Source: Streptomyces fildesensis
Lineage (GTDB): Bacteria > Actinomycetota > Actinomycetes > Streptomycetales > Streptomycetaceae
Length of the DNA stretch: 64,000 nt
Assembly: GCF_016107395.1 (NCBI RefSeq)
Contig: NZ_JAAIKO010000011.1
Location: forward strand, 115,929-179,928
Direction of reading: 5' to 3'
Positions 17,424-27,338 of the stretch are shown here, piece after piece; the stretch's first letter is position 1; every line of letters begins with the position of its first letter. Below the pieces are notes generated by a model. It searched no databases. It was not told the origin of the DNA and saw only the letters and a list, made by a program, of their open reading frames with translations. The position numbers were made by a program, and so were the translations under genes.

Positions 17424-18410
17424 TCACCCCAGAGCGTCGAGCAGTTCCCGCTCCCGCTCGCTGCTCAACCCGGCCCGGCGCGGCCGGTCCAGACCCTCCT
17501 GGCGCTCCCAGCGCAAGGTGTCCGCCAGCAGCTCGGCCCGAGGCCGGTGTCGCAGGCCGGCCGCGCTCGCCGCGTCGCCGTTGCGAGCGCTGAAGCCGAG
17601 CCAGTCCTGGTCGGTCATCCACATCGCGAGTGACTCCGGACCCATGAACTCGCCGACCTTCTGCGCGAGCAGCCAGCCGGGATCGGCTTTCACCACCCGG
17701 CCGGTGTGCCCGCCGATCTCCCGTGACAGCGCGATCCACTCCCCGAAGGGCACGATCGGTCCGACCGCGTTGTACGTCCCGGTCGTCCTCTTCTCCGCGC
17801 AGTCGAGCAGCCATGCCGCGAGGTCCCGGGCGTCGACCGCCTGCGTCGGGATCCCGGGGGAATCGGGTACGAGCATCGGAGCCAACGGTTCGCGGGCCGC
17901 CCGCCCGACCCAGTACCCGGTGCGGCCGCTGTGGTCACCGGGGCCGCCGATCAGTCCTGCCCGGGCGATGAGGAGCCGGCCCCCCACCGCGGCCGTCGAG
18001 GCCTGCTCGCACGCCACCTTGGCTTCCCCGTACTCCTCACGCCCGACCTCGTCCCCCTCGGCAGCCGGGAGCAACTCGGCCGACTCGTCCGCGTCCGGCT
18101 GCGCATGCGACGCGTACGCACTGACCGACGACACGTACGACCAGTGCCCCGCCCGCTCGCCGAGTGCCGTCAGCGCCCCACGGACGAAGCCCGGCTGCCA
18201 GGACACCTCGACCACGGCGTCCCAGTCCTGGCCCGCCAGAATCTCGTAGGCCGACGCGTCGCGCCGGTCCGCGGCCACCAGGGTCGCGCCCTCGGCGACT
18301 TGGCCGCTCTCCCCGCGGGCCAGGCACGTCACCCGGTGCCCACGCTCCAGCGCCAGTCGCGAGACCTCGCGCCCCAGCCATGCCGTTCCACCCAATACCA
18401 GGATCTCCAT
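17424..18410 (-). CDS. NAD-dependent epimerase/reductase family protein
   Basis: 328 aa. The nucleotide site reads [16 protein letters not shown] (G-G-T-x-x-L-G), followed by a Rossmann fold with a catalytic YGEAK (Y-x-x-x-K) in the middle. The ATG at 18410 begins exactly at the first strand; a TTG four codons earlier is possible. It is an atypical extended SDR similar to NAD(P)-binding isoflavone-reductase or RNA-binding epimerase-like proteins. Substrate unknown. It leads an operon with the permease. Confidence 0.8.
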   Translation of the reverse strand: MEILVLGGTAWLGREVSRLALERGHRVTCLARGESGQVAEGATLVAADRRDASAYEILAGQDWDAVVEVSWQPGFVRGALTALGERAGHWSYVSSVSAYASHAQPDADESAELLPAAEGDEVGREEYGEAKVACEQASTAAVGGRLLIARAGLIGGPGDHSGRTGYWVGRAAREPLAPMLVPDSPGIPTQAVDARDLAAWLLDCAEKRTTGTYNAVGPIVPFGEWIALSREIGGHTGRVVKADPGWLLAQKVGEFMGPESLAMWMTDQDWLGFSARNGDAASAAGLRHRPRAELLADTLRWERQEGLDRPRRAGLSSERERELLDALG

Positions 18411-18676
18411 CCGCCCACTCAAACACCGACGGCGACCCCGCGCGCCCCCACTTCACCGACAGCTGAGAGGTTCGCCGAGAGCGGAGCGGCCCTCGTAGCG
18501 AGGTCCCGGGCGGGGCGGAGTCCGCTGTGGCTCGGGCGGGTGACACGCGGCGCAATCACCGCGCAACAAGCTCCCGATAGGAGAGGCTTATCCCGTTCGT
18601 CCCCTGTTGCGGGGGTCATCACTGTGGGATCCGGGCTGTGCCGGCCTGATCCGACAACCTGTCGAGAGGACCGCGG

Positions 18677-19084
18677 ATGTCAGTGTTCAAGCGCCGGATC
18701 GCCGCCGGAATCGGTGCCATCGCCCTCATCGGGGGCGGGTTGCTCACCCTGGCCCCCGCCGCCGACGCGGCATCGAGCGCACCGGTGGTGTGCGACACGA
18801 GCAGCGCGGTGAGCAAGAAGACCGCACACAACGGAAACATGATCATCGAGCTGCGCTACAACGCGTCCACCCGCTGCGCGTGGGGTCGGATCAGCCGGTC
18901 GAAGCTGGGCAACCAGGTGTGGGTGGACCGGTCGTCCAACGGCGGAGCGACGTGGACGGGCCCGATGGGGATGACGTACCTGCGGTCCGGCACAGGCACG
19001 TTCACACCCGCCTTCAACGACGCCGGTTACGTCATGAGGGCCTGCGGCTACAACGGCACGGTCATCTGCACCGGCTGGTACTAG
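18677..19084 (+). CDS. Secreted DUF2690-type protein
   Basis: 135 aa with a clear signal peptide (residues 1-31, ending ADAAS). The mature part has the family features: two Cys pairs and the core CAWGRISRSKLGNQVWVDRS. GAGAGGACCGCGG lies just ahead of the ATG. Function of the family is unknown; the mature part resembles a small secreted beta-rich domain. It stands alone. Confidence 0.7.
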   Translation: MSVFKRRIAAGIGAIALIGGGLLTLAPAADAASSAPVVCDTSSAVSKKTAHNGNMIIELRYNASTRCAWGRISRSKLGNQVWVDRSSNGGATWTGPMGMTYLRSGTGTFTPAFNDAGYVMRACGYNGTVICTGWY

Positions 19085-19112
19085 GGCACCGGACTGGAGT
19101 CCCCCGGGCCCC

Positions 19113-20147
19113 TCAGTGACCTGCGGGGTGTTCCGTGGCCGCCCCGTCGAGGATCTCCCGGTCCCGGCCGGCCCGGGAGCGGTCCTGGTCCGAGGCGTGG
19201 GTGATGTCGAGGAAGACGTGGTCGGCCGTCGGCCACTTCTCCCGCATCTCGCTCTTGATCCGCCCGGAGATCTCCTCGACCTCCTCGCTGTCCAGCCCGC
19301 CCACCAGGTCCACCCGCGCGGCGACCAGTGTGGAGTCCATGCCCAGCCGCATGGTCAGCAGCGAGGTGACGGCGTCGATCTCGGGCTGTTCTGCCAGGAA
19401 GGACCGTATCCGCAGTTGCAGCCCGGGATCGACGGCCTCACCGATCAGCTGCCCTCGGGCGTCCTTGCCGAGCCGGTAGGCGACGTAGATGAGCAGAACG
19501 CCGATGGCCAGGGACGCGCCGGCCTCCCACTGCACCTGCCCGGTGGCCATGTGCAGCGCCATTCCGGCGATGGCCAGCAACACACCGATCACGGCGGTGC
19601 CGTCCTCGGCCATGACTGTCCGCAGCGCCGGATCGTCGGCCACCCGGATCTGCTGCAGCAGGCCCCGGCCCGCCTCGCGGGCCTGCCCGCGCACCTGCAG
19701 CAGCGCCTTCGCCAGCGACGCCCCCTCGGCGAGCAGCGCGACGACCAGGACGCCGAGTCCCACCAGATAGCCGGAACGGCTCTCCTCACCGCTCGAATGC
19801 AGCGCTTCGACACCCTGGAAGACCGAGAAGCAGCCACCCATCGTGAAGATTCCGACCGCGGCGAGCAGCGACCAGAAGAACCGGTCCTTGCCGTAGCCGA
19901 ACGGGTGCTCGTTGTCCGGGGCACGCTTGCTGCGCTTGAGCGAGGCCAGCAGGAAGACCTCGTTCATGCTGTCCGCCACCGAGTGGGCGGCCTCGGACAG
20001 CAGGGCGGGAGATCCCGCGAAGAGCCCTCCGACGGCCTTGGCGACGGCGATGACCAGATTGGCACCGAGCGCCATGATGATCGTGACCTTGGTTTTGCTG
20101 TCCTCTTCCGACCGGGACCCGGCCGCTTTCTCGGACTGCTGTGTCAT
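19113..20147 (-). CDS. Cation diffusion facilitator family efflux protein
   Basis: 344 aa. ATG 20147 begins MTQQSEKAAG. Membrane segments start at residue 22. The metal-binding HSVAD (H-x-x-x-D) in the second helix and the second site in the fifth helix region (DDPALRTVMAEDGTAVIG) are typical CDF positions, and a C-terminal cytoplasmic domain follows. These proteins export Zn2+, Co2+ or Mn2+ in exchange for H+. The metal cannot be assigned by eye. Monocistronic. Confidence 0.85.
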   Translation of the reverse strand: MTQQSEKAAGSRSEEDSKTKVTIIMALGANLVIAVAKAVGGLFAGSPALLSEAAHSVADSMNEVFLLASLKRSKRAPDNEHPFGYGKDRFFWSLLAAVGIFTMGGCFSVFQGVEALHSSGEESRSGYLVGLGVLVVALLAEGASLAKALLQVRGQAREAGRGLLQQIRVADDPALRTVMAEDGTAVIGVLLAIAGMALHMATGQVQWEAGASLAIGVLLIYVAYRLGKDARGQLIGEAVDPGLQLRIRSFLAEQPEIDAVTSLLTMRLGMDSTLVAARVDLVGGLDSEEVEEISGRIKSEMREKWPTADHVFLDITHASDQDRSRAGRDREILDGAATEHPAGH

Positions 20148-20271
20148 CAGCGGACTGCCCTCCCGATCGCTACTGTCGGCTTCGCCTACCCGTACCGACC
20201 GATGGAACACCCGCACACCCGGCTCCGTCCGGTGACGCGCCGTCACCGGTCGGAGACCCACGGGAGCCGCG

Positions 20272-21516
20272 TCAGGGCGGTCCGAGCCAGGTCCGCAGCG
20301 CCCACCACCAGTGCAGGGTGTCCATGACGGCCGCCCGGCTCTCCACGGTGACGGCCTCCAGCGACGTCCCGACGGTTTCCTCGAAGCGGGTGAGCCGGTA
20401 GCGGATGGTGTTCGGGTGGACGTGCAGGGCCGTCGCGGTGCGGTCGAAGCGCTGCCCGTGATCGAGGTAGGCGAGCACGGTCGCCGCGAGTTGCCGGTGG
20501 AAGGAATCCGCCGGGTCGAGGGCTCCGAGGAGGGTCCGGCTCAGTAGGTCCGCCATGGCCGGCTGGGTGGACAGCGCGCTCTGCCCGGCGAGGTCGGTGA
20601 CGTGGTGCAGGCCGCGCAGGCCGAGCTCTTCCGCGGCTCCAAGAGCGTTCAGGCACAGTGCGTACAGGGGGCGGATCCGGTCCAGCGGGGCCTGCGGTGC
20701 GACCACCACCAGCGCCTGGGCGTCGGGCGGTCCGGACGCGGGGAGCCGGCCGGCGATTCCGGTCAGCTTGCCGTCGACCAGGCCGAACAGGCCGGGGTTG
20801 GTCGCGAGCTGCCGCTCCATAGCGCGGGCGCGCAGCGGGTCGGTCACATCCGACACGACACAGTGGTACTGCCCGTGCGGTTGCAGCCCGGTCTCGGCCA
20901 GCTCGTCGGCGGTCAGCGTGCGGGCGTCGTCGAGCAGCAGCCGGCGCAACACCTGGGTGCGGGCGTCGCGCGCCGTACGGGCCAGCTCCAACTCGGCATC
21001 GTGGTAGCCGGTGATGACGTGAATCTCCAGCGCGCCGGTGTAGCGGTCCGACTCCAGCAGAACCTCCAGCATGAGCTCCGCGGGCACGCCTGCCGCCCGG
21101 GCCCGTTCCATGGCGATCTGCACCGCGCGGCTGCGGCCCGCCTGGACGCCGCGCAGCAGGGCGGTGATCGGCACGCCCTGCGCGGCCCGGTCGGCACCCA
21201 GCAGGGCGGCCGCCTCGAAGTCCGGATCGACATCCGGCCGGACCTGGGGGTGGATCTCGGGGCCGGAGTCGGGTCCGAGCTCCGGTCCGCGTTCCGGTCC
21301 GCGTTCCGGATCGCCGGGTTGCCCGGGTCGTACGAATGCGGCCAGCCCGGCAGCCAGCATCACCTCGACGTGCCGCCGGTTCTCCGCGGGCGGAAGCCTG
21401 GCCACCTCAGCGGACTCGGCACGCGCCGCCGCGACGACCTCGTCGACGACGGCCGGGTCGCCTGCCATGGCCCGGAACACCGCGGTGAGAGCGCTACGAC
21501 CCGGTTCAGCCACCAC
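20272..21516 (-). CDS. PucR/CdaR-family transcriptional regulator
   Basis: 414 aa. The C-terminal PucR helix-turn-helix is diagnostic (LAYLDHGQRFDRTATALHVHPNTIRYRLTRFEE). The middle carries the GGDEF-like CdaR region. Residues about 72-88 hold an unusual run of Gly-Pro-acid repeats, encoded by near-identical 12-bp units at about 21262-21310. The GTG at 21516 is used as start; a GTG one codon later is equally possible. Such proteins usually control nitrogen or catabolic genes; no target is obvious next to it. Confidence 0.85.
   Translation of the reverse strand: MVAEPGRSALTAVFRAMAGDPAVVDEVVAAARAESAEVARLPPAENRRHVEVMLAAGLAAFVRPGQPGDPERGPERGPELGPDSGPEIHPQVRPDVDPDFEAAALLGADRAAQGVPITALLRGVQAGRSRAVQIAMERARAAGVPAELMLEVLLESDRYTGALEIHVITGYHDAELELARTARDARTQVLRRLLLDDARTLTADELAETGLQPHGQYHCVVSDVTDPLRARAMERQLATNPGLFGLVDGKLTGIAGRLPASGPPDAQALVVVAPQAPLDRIRPLYALCLNALGAAEELGLRGLHHVTDLAGQSALSTQPAMADLLSRTLLGALDPADSFHRQLAATVLAYLDHGQRFDRTATALHVHPNTIRYRLTRFEETVGTSLEAVTVESRAAVMDTLHWWWALRTWLGPP
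21262..21310. repeat. 12-bp tandem repeat coding for Gly-Pro-x-acid units
   Basis: Copies of a TCCGGTCCGCGT-like unit repeat in frame inside the PucR-type gene. The first two (TCCGGTCCGCGT) are nearly identical, and more diverged copies lie beside them. Copy number could vary between strains. Confidence 0.6.
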
Positions 21517-21766
21517 GTCTTACCGCCTCCGCCCGGTATCCAGGGACGCTTGGTGCCGATTCACAACCGAAGGCCAGGTCATTGGGGACCGCTGCCTATC
21601 GGTGGTGCGAGCCGCCTTGGTTTCCTTTGGACTACCGAAAAGTAACACCGGTGTGCCGTGCTGGAGACCCCGCCGTCCGGCACGGCGCCGCGCCGTCTCC
21701 GCCCGGGCCGCTGTGAACTCCCGGTCATCCAGCCCCCGTTCGATGCATCCGACCCCCGGAGTTTCC

Positions 21767-23023
21767 ATGACCGCAGTCAAGCGCCCGAGGACTTCCCTCG
21801 TGCTGCTCGCCGCAACCCTGGCCCTCGCCGCCCTGTGCACCGCTCCGGCCGGCGCCGAGCCCAGAGCCGCCGACCCCCTCAAGGAGGTGCTGTTCGTCGG
21901 CAACAACTGGGACGGCACCGCCGATGTGGTCCGCTCCACCGGCACGTTCGCGAAGGTCGGGCACATCAACGTGATCCCCGACAAGGTCCAGCGGCTCACC
22001 GAGATCTACCTCAACCCGGTACGGCTCGCCATCTACCTCGCCATCCAGCAAGGCCCCGGCGAGGGCCACGACCAGTACGTCGACGACATGTACACAACGC
22101 CGGACGGAAAGTCCGTGGTCGTCTCCCGACCCAGCTTCGGGGACGTGGTCTCGCTCGACCTCGCCACGGGGAAGGTCAACTGGCGCTACGGGGTCGCTGG
22201 TTACCGATCCGACCACATGGCGCTCTCCCCCGACGGCCGCCGCGTCGTCGTCTCCGCCTCCCTGGCGAACGCAGCCTTTGTGATCGACATCCAGACCGGC
22301 CGGCAGCTCGGCTCGTTCCCGACCGGCGACAAGCCGCACGAGAACGTCTTCACCGAGGACGGAAAGTATCTGTGGAACATGTCGATCGGTGAGGTCCAGA
22401 CGAACCTCGACGCCCCACTGTGGGACTGGACCAAGGGCGACCGGCACATCACCGTCGTCGACGGCGCCACCTACCGGCCGATCCGGACCATCGACATGCG
22501 GGCCCGCCTCAACGCGTTCGGCCGCTCGGACCTCTCCAATGCCGTCCGCCCGGTGGCGTTCTCCCCGGACTGGTCGAAGCTGTACTTCCAGGTGTCCTTC
22601 TTCAACGGCTTCGTCGAGTACTCGGTCGCCACGGACACGATCACCCGGGTCAAGACCCTGCCGGAGAACCCGGCCACCGATCCGGACCGGACCACCTGGC
22701 CCAACGACTCCCGCGACCACGGCCTGTCGATGAGTCCGGACGGTGCCAAGCTCTGCGTCGCCGGCACCGTGGACGACTACGCGACGGTCGTCGACCGGAC
22801 GACACTGCAGGAGGGCCCGCTCATTCCGGCGTCGAAACCGTACTGGGCCACGCTGAGCGGGGACGGCAAGTCCTGCATCATCTCCGAGAGCGGAGCGAAC
22901 CAGATCACCGCGATCGACTTCGCCACCGGACAGAAGATCCTCTCCGTCCCCGTCGGCTACCACCCGCAGCGCGTCCGCCTCGGCCACGTGGCCGCCGACT
23001 GGACCGGACCGGCCACCGGCTGA
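21767..23023 (+). CDS. Secreted YncE-like beta-propeller protein
   Basis: 418 aa with a signal peptide (residues 1-31, ending AGAEPRA). Repeated blades each carry a D-G-K/R or PDG turn (TTPDGKSVVVS, LSPDGRRVVVS, TEDGKYLWN, MSPDGAKLCV, LSGDGKSCII), the pattern of seven-bladed YVTN/YncE propellers. No catalytic site is visible. Related proteins bind peptides, nucleic acid or redox partners. It stands alone on its strand, divergent from the PucR-type regulator. Confidence 0.75.
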   Translation: MTAVKRPRTSLVLLAATLALAALCTAPAGAEPRAADPLKEVLFVGNNWDGTADVVRSTGTFAKVGHINVIPDKVQRLTEIYLNPVRLAIYLAIQQGPGEGHDQYVDDMYTTPDGKSVVVSRPSFGDVVSLDLATGKVNWRYGVAGYRSDHMALSPDGRRVVVSASLANAAFVIDIQTGRQLGSFPTGDKPHENVFTEDGKYLWNMSIGEVQTNLDAPLWDWTKGDRHITVVDGATYRPIRTIDMRARLNAFGRSDLSNAVRPVAFSPDWSKLYFQVSFFNGFVEYSVATDTITRVKTLPENPATDPDRTTWPNDSRDHGLSMSPDGAKLCVAGTVDDYATVVDRTTLQEGPLIPASKPYWATLSGDGKSCIISESGANQITAIDFATGQKILSVPVGYHPQRVRLGHVAADWTGPATG

Positions 23024-23067
23024 CGGTACGGGACGACGATGCGGCGGAGGTGGCTGCCGCGGGTCGG

Positions 23068-23796
23068 TCACTCCGGGGCGAGGTTGGCGGCGAGGGTGAG
23101 GAAGAGGTGGAGGTTCGCGACGTCGCCGACCGGGTCACTGGACCAGGGGGTGGCTGCTCCCGTCCTCATGACATGAACCCTGCCTGCGGTGACGCGGCAT
23201 TCCTGGACATGGGACCAGGGCAGCTGGCCCTTGGCACGGGCGCCCAGGCCCGTGCGGGAGAGCGTGAACGAACCGAAGTTCACGGTCCCGCCCTCGAGGA
23301 CCGCTTCGAGGGCTGCCTGGCCCTGGGCGCGGACCACGGCGTTCTGCATCCACGGCCCCCAGGTCTGGGGGCCGTCGTAGAACTCGGTGATCGTCGCGCT
23401 CGTCCTGCCCGGGCCGACCGCGGAGTAGGTGTAGGTGGTGGGGCCGGGAACACCGTTGATGAACGTCTGGGTGATGTTCTGGTAGAGCCGGACGGACTCC
23501 CAGCGGAGGGCGACGATGCCGTCGCCGAACTGCGGGTGGACGATGAGTCCGTGCTCGAACAAGTGCAGACGCTTCGCCGCCTGTCTGCGGCTGAAGTTCG
23601 GCAGCCGGCTCAACCACCAGTAGTACAGCAGGCCCGGGATCACGAACATCGCCAGGAGGTTGACGGTCGCGAAGAGGTGGAGCGCAACGAGCCCCTTGCC
23701 GATCGGCTTGGGGGTGAACGAGCCCTGCAGCGCGCCGAGATGATGCTGCGCTGCCAGTTCGCGGGCTTCGGGCGGCAGAGTGTTCGCTGCTGTCAT
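23068..23796 (-). CDS. Membrane protein of the DUF6585 type
   Basis: 242 aa, ATG 23796. It has one or two hydrophobic segments (HLFATVNLLAMFVIPGLLYYW), then a cytoplasmic PH-like part (RLHLFEHGLIVH..., VRLYQNITQ). The pattern resembles DUF6585 proteins, whose role is unknown. It lies 26 bp downstream of the decayed peptidase and is probably cotranscribed with it. Confidence 0.6.
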   Translation of the reverse strand: MTAANTLPPEARELAAQHHLGALQGSFTPKPIGKGLVALHLFATVNLLAMFVIPGLLYYWWLSRLPNFSRRQAAKRLHLFEHGLIVHPQFGDGIVALRWESVRLYQNITQTFINGVPGPTTYTYSAVGPGRTSATITEFYDGPQTWGPWMQNAVVRAQGQAALEAVLEGGTVNFGSFTLSRTGLGARAKGQLPWSHVQECRVTAGRVHVMRTGAATPWSSDPVGDVANLHLFLTLAANLAPE

Positions 23797-23822
23797 GGAC
23801 GTCTTCTTCGATCGCTCAGGGA

Positions 23823-24964
23823 TCATCGCTGTTTCCGCGCGATCAGTTGGGCCAGCAGCCGGGTGCGGGGAATGATCCGGTCGACCACGACGTGTTCGGA
23901 GTCCGCGTGGGCGCCGCTGCCGACACCGCCGAGGCCGTCCAGCGTGGGGCAGCCCACGCCCGCGGTGTAATTGCCGTCCGACGCACCGCCGACGGCGATC
24001 CCCCGCAGTGGCTCCTGACCCAGTTCCGTGGTGACTCTCGCGGCGAGGGCGAACAGCTCGGCTGACGACTCCGGTTCCATGGGTGGTCGTCTCCTGCCGC
24101 CCAGCACCTCCAGCCGCGCCCCGTCCGTTCTGGCGGTCAGCCCCCGCATCAGAGCGTCCGTCCGGTCCTGCGCCTCCGGACTCGGCACCCGGACGTCCAC
24201 CGATATCTTCGCGAGCGCGGGCACCGTGTTCAGGGTGCTGCCGGCCGAGAGGAGCGTGGGCGTGATGGTCGCGGCTCCCAGGGCGGAGCCGGCATTACTC
24301 ACGCCGGACCCATTGACGGAGGCCGCCAAGTCAGCGATGGCCAGGACCTGGTGGGCCGCCTCGACCGCGGCGTTGACTCCCTTGTGCGGCTCCCGACCGG
24401 CGTGCGCGGCCTTGCCGTGCACCACCACCTCGTAGCGTGACGTGCCCTTGCGGGCCGTCTTCAGCGCACCCTGTTCCTTCGCGGAAGCCTCCAGGACGAA
24501 CGCGGCCGCGCACCCACGCGCGGACTGCTCGATCAGCTCCCGCGAGGTCGGCGATCCCACTTCCTCGTCGCCGTTGACCAGCACGCACACACCCTCCAGG
24601 GACGGCAGCGACGCCAATGCGTGGAACATCTGCACCAGCCCTGCCTTCATGTCCAGGACCCCCGGCCCCTGGCCAACCCGTCCACCACCGACCAGGGATG
24701 GCTTCGCAGCGACCCCGTCGGCCACACCGTGTCGTGATGCCCCACCAGCAGCACCCGCGGCGTGCCGAACACCCATCGCAGGTGTGTCACGCCCTCGATC
24801 ACGATCCGCTCCGGCTCGACGCCCAGCAGCCGTGCGCCCAGCGCGCCGACCACTTCGGCGCTGCGGGCCAGAGCCGCATGGTCGGCGGAGAAGGACTCAC
24901 AGACGACGAGTTCCTCCAGGTCGGCCAGCATCGCCGTCAGCTCGGTCACCGCTCCCGCGGTCAC
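23823..24964 (-). pseudogene. M20-family metallopeptidase, frameshifted near 24675
   Basis: The N-terminal part (from GTG 24964) encodes the metal motif GHHDTVWP and the run-up WSVVDG, then stops at TGA 24647. The rest continues in the next frame with LDMKAGL (metal Asp), VNGDEEVGS (catalytic and metal Glu), GKAAHAGREP and a final metal His in GAHADSEH. Together they make one complete carboxypeptidase-G2/ArgE-type M20 enzyme of about 380 aa. The canonical join would read DG-x-A-x-GPGVLDMK. One base appears to be missing in a G-rich run (about 24670-24685). Either the gene is inactivated or the base was lost in sequencing. Confidence 0.8.
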
Positions 24965-25149
24965 CGGCCCGGCTCCATCTCGACCCGCAGTAACAACAGC
25001 ACGCTGCCTCCTCGGATGTGATCTCAGGAGTGGCGGTATCGCTGCGTTCCGGTCCGACGGACGCGACCACGGCCACGGATGTGACGTTAGGACGGGGCAA
25101 GGCATTCCACCAGCGACTACAATGCATCGCAGCCATGCATGGGGGGAAT

Positions 25150-26049
25150 GTGTTTGAGATCGACGCACTGCGTCTGCTTGTCACCGTCGCCGACACGGGG
25201 TCGTTCACCCAGGCCGCGGTCCGGCTCAGCTACACACAATCCGCGGTGTCCCGCCGGATCGCCACGCTCGAACAGCGGGCGGGCGGGCCGCTGTTCGAGC
25301 GGCTCCCCCGTGGTGTACGGCTGAACCCCGCAGGCCACGCGCTGCATCGCCACGCAGTGGACGTGCTCGATCGCCTGGCGCGGGCGGAACGGGAGGTCGC
25401 CGCCATCCACGCGGGGCACGGCGGGACGCTGCGTGTTGGTGCGTTCGCGACCGCGAACATCTCCCTGGTGCCCGCCGCCCTGCGGGCGTTCCATCAGGCA
25501 CGGCCCGACATCGAAGTCATCGCCGTGGAAGGCCGCAGCAACGCGTTGGTGCAGCGCCTCGCGGACGGAGCTCTCGACCTTGCCGTGGTCAGCGACTACC
25601 CGTCCGGCCTCCCGACGGCCGAGGGCGTTACGACGACCCAACTGCTGCAGGACGAGCTGCTCGTCGTTCTCCCCCGCGAGCACCGGCTGGCCGCGACCGC
25701 GACGATCGACCTGCGCGACCTGCGCGACGAGACGTGGCTCCAGGACCCACCCGCCGGCCGGCCCACCCTCCTCGACGACGCCTGTGCCCGGGCGGGTTTC
25801 ACTCCCCGGAAGCTCATCAGAATCGCCGAGTGGACCGGGAAGTTCGGCTACGCCGCCGCCGGCCTGGGCGTCGCGCTGGTCCCTGCGCTGGCCGCGTGGG
25901 CAGTCCCGGCCGAACTCGTACTGCGCCCGCTCGACAGCCCTCTCCCCCGCCGGACCATCCACACCGCGCTACCCGCCGCCCCGCTGCCCGCGGCGCTCAC
26001 CCTGCGGGATCAGCTGCACGAGATCGCGGGCGGAGCCGCCACCCGCTGA
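25150..26049 (+). CDS. LysR-family transcriptional regulator
   Basis: 299 aa. GTG 25150 is preferred because GGGGGGAAT lies directly ahead and the product then begins VFEIDALRLLVTVADTGSFT, the usual LysR opening; an in-frame ATG at 25135 is the alternative. The helix-turn-helix is clear (SYTQSAVSRRIATLEQ). It is divergent from the frameshifted M20 gene, its likely target. Two ATGCAT palindromes at about 25122-25140 lie in the promoter region. Confidence 0.85.
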   Translation: MFEIDALRLLVTVADTGSFTQAAVRLSYTQSAVSRRIATLEQRAGGPLFERLPRGVRLNPAGHALHRHAVDVLDRLARAEREVAAIHAGHGGTLRVGAFATANISLVPAALRAFHQARPDIEVIAVEGRSNALVQRLADGALDLAVVSDYPSGLPTAEGVTTTQLLQDELLVVLPREHRLAATATIDLRDLRDETWLQDPPAGRPTLLDDACARAGFTPRKLIRIAEWTGKFGYAAAGLGVALVPALAAWAVPAELVLRPLDSPLPRRTIHTALPAAPLPAALTLRDQLHEIAGGAATR

Positions 26050-26094
26050 GAGCCGCCCGACCGGACGTCGGAGGCCCCGCGTCAGAGCCCCTGG

Positions 26095-27183
26095 TCAGCG
26101 GCCGCCGCGCTGGGTGACCCGGCCCAGCGCGTCCGCGAGCAGGAAGGCCGACCGGTGAGCGTCCGTTACCGTCACACGGATGAGCAACGCCTTGGTCTTC
26201 GGGTCGTGGTCGACATCGATGTGCCAGGTGCCGGCGTCGCTGATCCCGAGCGTGGTGCGCGCCTCGTGGACCAGGCCGGGGAGCCGTTCGTACGGCAGGG
26301 TCCGCAGGTCGATGGGTGGGTGAGCAGCGGTCGCATCAGCCGGGCCGACGCCGCGGGCCGACATCCGGTGGTCCTCGATGGTGAATTCGACGGCCATCGG
26401 CGAGTGGGCCGCGATCATCGCGTCGGCGGTACGGCGCATCCGTCCGTCCTGCAGCATCGACTCCGAGGTCTGTGCGGTCGTCGTGCTCGACGAGGAGGTG
26501 GTCGTGGAGGACGAAGAGCTGCCCGTTCCAGCGGACTTCACCCCGTCCCCGCCCTCATCGCGGAACAGTTCCGCGCGGAACAGCAGAACGACGATCGCCG
26601 CACCGATGAGAATCCCCGCGACGCCGATCAGGCAGCACGAACCCCACTTGGTCGGATCCTTCACCAGACTGGACTCGGGCGCGGAGTCGAGCAACGCCTC
26701 CGCCGCCCTGGCCGCCCACTCCTGGTCCGGTTCGGTGATGATCCTGACAGCCCATGGTTCGTCGGCGGGGTATTCGACCACCACGATGCCGCGCGGCCGG
26801 TAGTCGGGAACGTCGACCAGGTTGATCGGCTGGGAGAACTCGACCCGGTAGGCGGCCCGGTCGTCCGGCGCCACCGTCAGGACGAACCTGATCGGAACGT
26901 CCGCCGACTCACCGCTGGTGGCGCGCCGGCTCTCGATCATGGCCAGCGCCCGGCGCTTCTCCTGAGGTGGCGTCCGCGCACGCTTCAACCGCCCCGCGAC
27001 GGTCATGACCACGACCGTCAGAACGAGGAGCCCGCCGCCGACACACCACAGGGCCACGTTCCCGATCACGATCCCGACGACGACGCACGCCACCGCGGCA
27101 CCGGCCACCCCGGCGGCCAGGAATCCGCGGACCAGGGCGACCGGTCCTGCGCGATGGGGACCGGGGGTTTCAGTGATCGTCAC
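26095..27183 (-). CDS. Membrane protein with Ser/Thr-rich linker, unknown function
   Basis: 362 aa, GTG 27183. Two hydrophobic segments lie near the N-terminus (about residues 15-60) and a third near residue 200 (LIGVAGILIGAAIVVLLF). A low-complexity Ser/Thr stretch of about 18 residues follows, then a C-terminal domain ending in IRVTVTDAHRSAFLLADAL. The linker suggests the last domain is held away from the membrane outside the cell. I do not recognise the family. Confidence 0.65.
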   Translation of the reverse strand: MTITETPGPHRAGPVALVRGFLAAGVAGAAVACVVVGIVIGNVALWCVGGGLLVLTVVVMTVAGRLKRARTPPQEKRRALAMIESRRATSGESADVPIRFVLTVAPDDRAAYRVEFSQPINLVDVPDYRPRGIVVVEYPADEPWAVRIITEPDQEWAARAAEALLDSAPESSLVKDPTKWGSCCLIGVAGILIGAAIVVLLFRAELFRDEGGDGVKSAGTGSSSSSTTTSSSSTTTAQTSESMLQDGRMRRTADAMIAAHSPMAVEFTIEDHRMSARGVGPADATAAHPPIDLRTLPYERLPGLVHEARTTLGISDAGTWHIDVDHDPKTKALLIRVTVTDAHRSAFLLADALGRVTQRGGR

Positions 27184-27265
27184 GGAGCGATTGTGCCGTG
27201 AACCGGCATACACCGAAAGATCTTTCCGCGGACCGCCGGCAGAACAGTCGATTTCCTCCCGGCAA

Positions 27266-27319
27266 CCGCATCGACCGCATCGAACGAATCGGCCGCATCG
27301 ACGGTACCGACCGCACGGC
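27266..27319. repeat. 9-bp periodic repeat upstream of the membrane protein
   Basis: CCGCATCGA occurs at 27266, 27275 and 27293, with diverged copies filling the same 9-bp phase between and after them. Just downstream (27215-27226) lies the perfect 12-bp palindrome GAAAGATCTTTC. Both sit in the 155-bp promoter region of the membrane-protein gene. Confidence 0.5.
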
Positions 27320-27338
27320 AACGCAGCGAACGGAAAGG

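Noticed and set aside
25122..25140. LysR operator made of two ATGCAT palindromes
   Set aside because: Each is a 6-bp self-palindrome that can occur by chance; spacing does not clearly fit a LysR site, so it is only mentioned with the gene.
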